Assembly (NCBI GenBank): GCA_963701435.1
Contig: CAVPAL010000006.1
Coordinates: 1 to 64,000, forward strand
DNA length: 64,000 nt
Reading direction: 5' to 3'
Source: JAACFF01 sp963701435
GTDB lineage: Bacteria > Chloroflexota > Anaerolineae > Promineifilales > Promineifilaceae
Under the pieces are notes generated by a model that saw only the letters and a program-made list of their open reading frames with translations, had not been told where the DNA came from and did no database searches. Below are positions 59,653 to 64,000 of this stretch, one piece after another. The translations under genes and the position numbers were made by a program. How positions within the stretch are numbered: position 1 is the first letter of the stretch; each line of letters starts with the position of its first letter.

Positions 59653-61914
59653 TCATCCTGCCTGATAAGCAAAAAGCAGGAAATAGATAAGCAGGGCAAC
59701 CATGCCCAGAAATACGCTGAGCGCATAGTTGCGCACATAACCGGTCTGCATCACGCGGAAAGCGCCGGCCAACAACCGGGTTACATTGCCGGTTCCGTTT
59801 ACCAGACCGTCAACACCATCTTTATCAATAACATTCGCCAGAAAATCTGCAAAGCTGACAAACATGTCGCGAATGAGATTGTTATGCACAAAATCGTGCC
59901 AGAAAGACCATTCAAATTTATCCGCCAGCCAGGCAGCAAAGCGATTATATAATGGCACCAGCCCTTTCATGACGATAGTGTTTAAGGGCAAAATTGCAAA
60001 CCACCAAATAGGCGTTTTTTGCAGCGGGTCAGGATCGGTTGCTTTTTCCGGCTTCTTGCGATAAACCCAAAATGCAGCCCCAAGGGCAATAAGCGCCAAA
60101 ACGGTGGAGAGTATTGCCACCATGGGAGATATTACAATTGGGGTGTGTGGAAGATGCAAAAGACCTTCTTCTGTATATTCAAATGCCAGAATCGAATGCT
60201 CGAGCCAGCTTTCAAGACCCAGCCAGACGCCCGCAGGTTGGTTGCCACTGGCGTCCGCAAGCGATCTTAGGAAGAAAGGTAAATTGAGCAAACCGCCGAT
60301 TACAGCCAGCACAGCTAAGACGATTAACGGCCGTGTCATCAAAGGCGGACTCTCTTCAGCATATTCAGCCGCAGGATGGCGCGGTTTGCTAAAGAACACC
60401 AGCTTCAATTGCCGCCCCATGTAAAAAGCAGTACAGAAAGCCGCAATCACAAGCGTTATGTAAACACCAATGTAATGATCCTGACTATGCGCTAAAATCT
60501 CGTCCTTTGACCAGAATCCGGCAAAGGGCGCGATGCCCATAAGCGCCAGCGCGCCAATCACATACACAATATAAGTTGTGCGCATTTTATGGCGCAGACC
60601 ACCCATCAGGCGCATATCCTGGGGATCAAACTCATCTTCTTCCTGGTGCGGATCATCACTCGGGGGATGGCGGCTGCCGGAGTCATTCACATGATCAAGG
60701 TCATGCAGATGATGGTGACCGTGCTCCATGCCGTGAATCACTGAGCCTGAACCGAGGAAAAGCAGCGCCTTGAAGATGGCGTGGGTAATCAAGTGGAACA
60801 TCGCAGCGACATAAGCGCCCATTCCGGCGGCGGCGACCATGAAACCAAGCTGGCTGACGGTTGAATAGGCCAGCACCTTTTTGATGTCGTTCTGTGTGAA
60901 GGCGATTAAACCGGCAATCAGGGCGGTGGTCGCACCAACATAGGCGACGAGGTCTGACGATGTCAGTACGCCCAATATAAGCGGGCCGGCTTCGCGTGTA
61001 ATTTCATACAGCACGTTGCTGCGCACAATCAAATAAATACCTGAGGTTACCATGGTGGCGGCGTGGATGAGGGCGGAAACGGGCGTAGGGCCGGCCATGG
61101 CGTCTGGCAGCCAGATGTAAAGTGGTATTTGAGCAGACTTGCCGGCGACGCCCAGGAGGAATAAGACAGTAACGGCCGTTAACACGACGCCAATTGGCGC
61201 GCTAAACAAGCCAAACTCTACAATATGCCCTTCCTCAAAAAAATGGACGGCCTCGGAAAAAATTGGCTCATAATTTAGCGTACCAAATGTCCAAAAGAGC
61301 AAAAAGATGCCCAAAATCACCCCAAAATCACCCACCCGATTGGTCACAAACGCCTTACGGCCTGCATTGGCATTCATCGGAACGCCATTCTTGTCAACGC
61401 GATCCCACCAGAAACTAATCAACAAGTAAGAACACAAGCCGACGCCTTCCCAACCGACAAACATCATCAAATAGTTGTTGGCGCTGACCAAAATCAGCAT
61501 AAAGAAGATGAAGAGGCTGAAATAAGCAAAAAAGCGTGAAAAGTTCGGATCGCCATGCATATAGCCAATGGCATAAATGTGAATCAATGAGCCAATCCCC
61601 GTAACCACAAGCATCATCGTTACGGAAAGTGTATCTATTTGCAGCGCCCACGGTACGCTTAAATTGGCCGATGGTATTGAAATCCAGGTGAAAAGCGGCA
61701 CTATCTCAGTATGGAAATTGTTGCTGCGCAAGCTAAAAAGCAAAAACAGCGCAACAATGAAAGCGCCAATTGCCATTAAGCTGGCAAACCACCCGGACCA
61801 TTTTTCACCTGTCTGCCGGTTCGCAGCAATAAACCGTCTTCCCACCAGCCCATTGAACAGGATGCCGAGGAACGGGAGTACGAGAATGAAAGGGGCCAGT
61901 CCAAAAGCATTCAT
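59653..61914 (-). CDS. nuoL: NADH-quinone oxidoreductase subunit L
   Basis: About 753 residues from ATG 61914 (MNAFGLAPFILVLPFLGILF); the ATG at 61932 is also possible and neither has a clear ribosome binding site. It is the largest antiporter-like subunit, with the long lateral helix expected at its C-terminus. Conserved segments: MMFVGWEGVGLCSYLLISFW (about 150), YIWLPDAMAGPTPVSALIHA (about 265) and KKVLAYSTVSQLGFMVAAAG (about 345). A His-rich loop (GMEHGHHHLHDLDH, about 402-415) and an acidic stretch follow helix 11. Two palindromes only (60325, 61170). Confidence 0.95.
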   Translation of the reverse strand: MNAFGLAPFILVLPFLGILFNGLVGRRFIAANRQTGEKWSGWFASLMAIGAFIVALFLLFSLRSNNFHTEIVPLFTWISIPSANLSVPWALQIDTLSVTMMLVVTGIGSLIHIYAIGYMHGDPNFSRFFAYFSLFIFFMLILVSANNYLMMFVGWEGVGLCSYLLISFWWDRVDKNGVPMNANAGRKAFVTNRVGDFGVILGIFLLFWTFGTLNYEPIFSEAVHFFEEGHIVEFGLFSAPIGVVLTAVTVLFLLGVAGKSAQIPLYIWLPDAMAGPTPVSALIHAATMVTSGIYLIVRSNVLYEITREAGPLILGVLTSSDLVAYVGATTALIAGLIAFTQNDIKKVLAYSTVSQLGFMVAAAGMGAYVAAMFHLITHAIFKALLFLGSGSVIHGMEHGHHHLHDLDHVNDSGSRHPPSDDPHQEEDEFDPQDMRLMGGLRHKMRTTYIVYVIGALALMGIAPFAGFWSKDEILAHSQDHYIGVYITLVIAAFCTAFYMGRQLKLVFFSKPRHPAAEYAEESPPLMTRPLIVLAVLAVIGGLLNLPFFLRSLADASGNQPAGVWLGLESWLEHSILAFEYTEEGLLHLPHTPIVISPMVAILSTVLALIALGAAFWVYRKKPEKATDPDPLQKTPIWWFAILPLNTIVMKGLVPLYNRFAAWLADKFEWSFWHDFVHNNLIRDMFVSFADFLANVIDKDGVDGLVNGTGNVTRLLAGAFRVMQTGYVRNYALSVFLGMVALLIYFLLFAYQAG

Positions 61915-62018
61915 GATTAATGTGGAACGCATTTTTTCGTAAGTAAAGTCAGCAATCAGGTCTTCATACTTCTTAATGCCTACTGCTTAGTGAGTGTCTA
62001 AAAACAACTTTCCGATTT

Positions 62019-62052
62019 AGAAGTTCAACTTCTTCGAAGAAGTTGAACTTCT
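62019..62052. repeat. Perfect 34-bp palindrome between nuoK and nuoL
   Basis: The sequence reads AGAAGTTCAACTTCTTC followed by its exact complement, centre TTCGAA at 62033-62038. It lies in the 192-bp gap between the nuoK stop and the nuoL start, the largest gap in this nuo cluster. On RNA it would form a 17-bp hairpin with almost no loop. It could slow transcription, mark an RNA cleavage point or bind a protein. Confidence 0.85.
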
Positions 62053-62106
62053 CGGTGAACTAATTTGCAGACGATTACTTACTATTTGTACGTCCCACTC
62101 TCCTCC

Positions 62107-62418
62107 TTATCCCTTCAATAAATTAATCTCATCAATATTGATGCTATGCTTCGTGCGGAAAATCGTCACAATCAAAGTCAGACCAACCGCCACTTCCGCC
62201 GCCGCAACCGTGATAACAAAAAACACCAACACCTGCCCATCCAGGTCACCAAGGTGGCGTGAAAATGCCACAAACAAAAGATTGGCGGAGTTCAACATTA
62301 ATTCAACCGACATAAAAACCAGGATTGCGTTACGGCGCAGCAAAACACCTAATGCGCCAATCGTAAACATGATGGCGCTTAAAGCAATATACCAGCCAAT
62401 TGTAACGGTGCTAAGCAT
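62107..62418 (-). CDS. nuoK: NADH-quinone oxidoreductase subunit K
   Basis: The 103-residue, three-helix subunit has the conserved Glu residues in MSVELMLNSANLLFVAFS (about 36-53) and FVITVAAAEVAVGLTLIVTI (about 67-86), and the sequence GVLLRRNAILVF. Its ATG overlaps the end of nuoJ by 8 bases, so the two are translationally coupled. Confidence 0.96.
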   Translation of the reverse strand: MLSTVTIGWYIALSAIMFTIGALGVLLRRNAILVFMSVELMLNSANLLFVAFSRHLGDLDGQVLVFFVITVAAAEVAVGLTLIVTIFRTKHSINIDEINLLKG

Positions 62419-62932
62419 TTTTTTCTCTCTTCTTCGACCTGCTCAAAACGAAAACACCAATCATCGCCGCTAAAAGCAAAACGCCTGTTATTTCAAAGGC
62501 TAAAACATAGCCTTCAAAAAGGCGTAAACCTAATGCTGCGGGGCTGGTATCAATCATATCGGCCGACTTAAGCCCGGCGTCGACGCTCTGTAAAAGCATA
62601 ACCGCGATGACAATAATTAAAACCACTGCAAGTATAATCGCCAGGCCACGCTGCCATCGATCCCTGCCATGTACATCTCCCAAGCCGCGCAAACGATCGG
62701 CGCCCAACAACATGATTACAAACAAGAACAAAACTACAATCGCGCCGGCGTAGACTGTAATCTGAACCATCGCGATAAATGGCGCGTTCAGTACGATGTA
62801 GAACACGGCTATAGTCGCAAAGTTCAAAACCAAAAACAACGCGCTGTGCACAGCATTCCGGCTTAGTAACATACCCAAAGCGGCCGTGACTGCAATTGCA
62901 GCTAAAATGATGAAAATTATCGGATTCCCCAT
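62411..62932 (-). CDS. nuoJ: NADH-quinone oxidoreductase subunit J
   Basis: The 173-residue membrane subunit has five helices and the family segments NAVHSALFLVLNFATIAVFY (about 26-45), APFIAMVQITVYAGAIVVLF (about 50-69) and the Gly/Ala pi-bulge region of helix 3. It ends overlapping nuoK. AT-richer than the left part of the window. Confidence 0.94.
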   Translation of the reverse strand: MGNPIIFIILAAIAVTAALGMLLSRNAVHSALFLVLNFATIAVFYIVLNAPFIAMVQITVYAGAIVVLFLFVIMLLGADRLRGLGDVHGRDRWQRGLAIILAVVLIIVIAVMLLQSVDAGLKSADMIDTSPAALGLRLFEGYVLAFEITGVLLLAAMIGVFVLSRSKKREKNA

Positions 62933-62956
62933 AGCTTCGCCTGCTATCTCAATTGC

Positions 62957-63457
62957 TTATTTTGGATTCTCCATGTCAGGAATAGCGCGATCAAAAGAAC
63001 CCGCTTCGACCGCCTGTGGCGTCGGGTTGCCATTAACCGGCACATCCACCAGCAGCATTTCTTTGGTATAGATTGCGCTGGCTCGATCGTAAAAGCTTAA
63101 TTCGTAATTGTGTTCCAACACAATTGCCTGGGTCGGGCATGCATCTTCGCAAAAACCACAGAAAATGCAGCGCAGCATATTAATTTCATATGTGCTGGCA
63201 AACCGTTCGCCGGGTGAATAACGTTCCTCGTTACTGTTTTCTGCCGCCTCCACAAAAATCGCATCCGCCGGGCAAGCTGCGGCGCATAACGCGCATCCAA
63301 TACAGCGTTCCAAACCATTTTCGTACCGCTTAAGCTCATGGCGCCCTTTAAACCGGTAGCTCACCGGTCGTTTAACCTCCGGGTATTGAACGGTCACCGG
63401 CGGTTTAAACATATGTTTAAAGGTCGTATACATTCCTCTGATAATTTCACCAATCAT
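62957..63457 (-). CDS. nuoI: NADH-quinone oxidoreductase subunit I
   Basis: The 166-residue subunit carries the two 4Fe-4S clusters N6a and N6b that hand electrons toward N2. The motifs are CIGCALCAAACPADAI (about 51-66) and CIFCGFCEDACPTQAI (about 96-111), both complete. The N-terminus (RGMYTTFKHMFKPPVTVQYP) is the helical arm that lies against NuoH. It follows nuoH by 21 bases. Confidence 0.96.
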   Translation of the reverse strand: MIGEIIRGMYTTFKHMFKPPVTVQYPEVKRPVSYRFKGRHELKRYENGLERCIGCALCAAACPADAIFVEAAENSNEERYSPGERFASTYEINMLRCIFCGFCEDACPTQAIVLEHNYELSFYDRASAIYTKEMLLVDVPVNGNPTPQAVEAGSFDRAIPDMENPK

Positions 63458-63478
63458 AAATTTCTCCCGGTTGGCGGT

Positions 63479-64000
63479 TTACCCAAAAAAGAACAATTTC
63501 ACTTGCTCAACGATTGGCTCCAATACGCCTTCTTCTACAAGTACAATGAAGAATGCAGTTATGATGAAATTTAATACGGCAATTGGGAGCAACCCTTTCC
63601 AGCCCAAATTCATAAGCTGATCATAGCGCAAACGCGGTAGGGAGGCGCGAATCCAAATCATCATAAAAAGACCCGCAATAATCTTGATGCCCATGTAGAC
63701 AAATCCAAGCGCCGGAAATTGATCCACAAAGGGGCCAAGATAGCCGCCAAAAAAGAAAACGGCCGCTATCGCACTGAGCGAGATCATCTTCATGTATTCA
63801 GCCATGAAGAACATACCAAATCGCATGCCGGCATATTCCACATTAAAACCGGCAGATAATTCCTGTTCAGCTTCCAGCAGATCAAAAGGCGACCGCTGTA
63901 ATTCAGCCAGCACAGCAATACTAAACACAATTGCCGCAAGCGGCTGTAAAAAAACGTACCAACCGCCGCGCTGTGCTTCCACAATCAAACCTAAATCCAT
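63479..64000 (-). CDS. nuoH: NADH-quinone oxidoreductase subunit H, C-terminal part
   Basis: The gene runs off the right edge; 173 C-terminal residues are seen. Conserved segments are ELQRSPFDLLEAEQELSAGF (about 34-53 of the visible part), the quinone-channel region with its Glu residues, AGMRFGMFFMAEYMKM, and RASLPRLRYDQLMNLGWKGL. It is the first complex I gene visible and continues into nuoI. Confidence 0.96.
   Translation of the reverse strand: MDLGLIVEAQRGGWYVFLQPLAAIVFSIAVLAELQRSPFDLLEAEQELSAGFNVEYAGMRFGMFFMAEYMKMISLSAIAAVFFFGGYLGPFVDQFPALGFVYMGIKIIAGLFMMIWIRASLPRLRYDQLMNLGWKGLLPIAVLNFIITAFFIVLVEEGVLEPIVEQVKLFFFG

Larger units (their letters stand above)
3460..61177. repeat. Highly iterated palindrome ACGGCCGT (mostly AACGGCCGTT), about 85 copies
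   Basis: By hand count the 8-mer ACGGCCGT occurs about 85 times in 64 kb and the full 10-mer AACGGCCGTT more than 40 times. At this base composition about one 8-mer would be expected. Copies lie inside genes in all three reading frames, giving the peptides N-G-R, T-A-V and R-P on either strand, and occasionally between genes (9338, 28370). None occurs at 1-3459, one at 3460 in intI, none between 21567 and 27391, and two between 57660 and 64000. The count may be off by a few. Confidence 0.9.

Noticed and set aside
1..64000. CRISPR arrays, rRNA and tRNA genes
   Set aside because: No regularly spaced direct repeats with unique spacers, no conserved rRNA segments and no tRNA cloverleaf with a T-loop GGTTCRA were seen. 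A dedicated search could still find a divergent case.

Overview
The window looks like chromosomal DNA of a member of the Chloroflexota, probably Anaerolineae-like. The support is indirect: lipoproteins with long Thr/Pro linkers, SH3b and PA14 surface proteins, a polyphosphate glucokinase, and a 14-subunit-type nuo operon. No rRNA or tRNA gene was seen to fix the taxonomy. Composition is moderately GC-rich, with a clearly AT-richer mobile segment at the left end.

Left end, 1-3839: an integron. A tyrosine recombinase with the IntI-specific extra block lies at 2859-3839 (+). Diverging from it on the minus strand is a short cassette array. The first cassette carries a secreted M23 peptidase. It is bounded by exactly complementary ends and followed by attC-like sites and small ORF-less cassettes. 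The last attC-like site is interrupted by the 5' part of a group II intron whose reverse transcriptase runs off the window.

3849-20471: housekeeping and accessory genes. These include rsmE (apparently frameshifted at its start), a Nudix hydrolase, aroE, an Hsp70-like protein fused to a GyrA-C-like pinwheel, an antitoxin with a deleted toxin, Ppx/GppA, a PqqB-like hydrolase, an ATP-grasp protein, a FAD oxidoreductase, and overlapping rtcA and rnz.

20590-28782: a sugar transferase, a membrane protein, three tandem paralogous secreted glycosidase-like proteins, and a small SCP2 protein. 28864-35038: an amidohydrolase-CYTH fusion, pyrimidine-nucleoside phosphorylase, polyphosphate glucokinase and an AlbA_2/AAA_4-type regulator. 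35324-53492: a histidine-kinase-like protein, a double-VWA membrane protein, a CPBP protease, PA14 and META surface proteins, birA, an S1 protein, ftsK, a DUF72 protein, a solute-binding lipoprotein and an MscS channel.

53531-64000 (minus): respiratory complex I genes nuoH(partial)-I-J-K-L-M, then a phosphoesterase and a molybdopterin oxidoreductase, then nuoN.

Two sequence-level features cut across the window. The palindrome ACGGCCGT (mostly AACGGCCGTT) occurs about 85 times by hand count against roughly one expected, inside genes in all frames, like the HIP1 sites of cyanobacteria. It is nearly absent from the integron, the glycosidase cluster and the nuo genes. There is also a ~116-bp two-hairpin intergenic element in three near-identical copies plus fragments.
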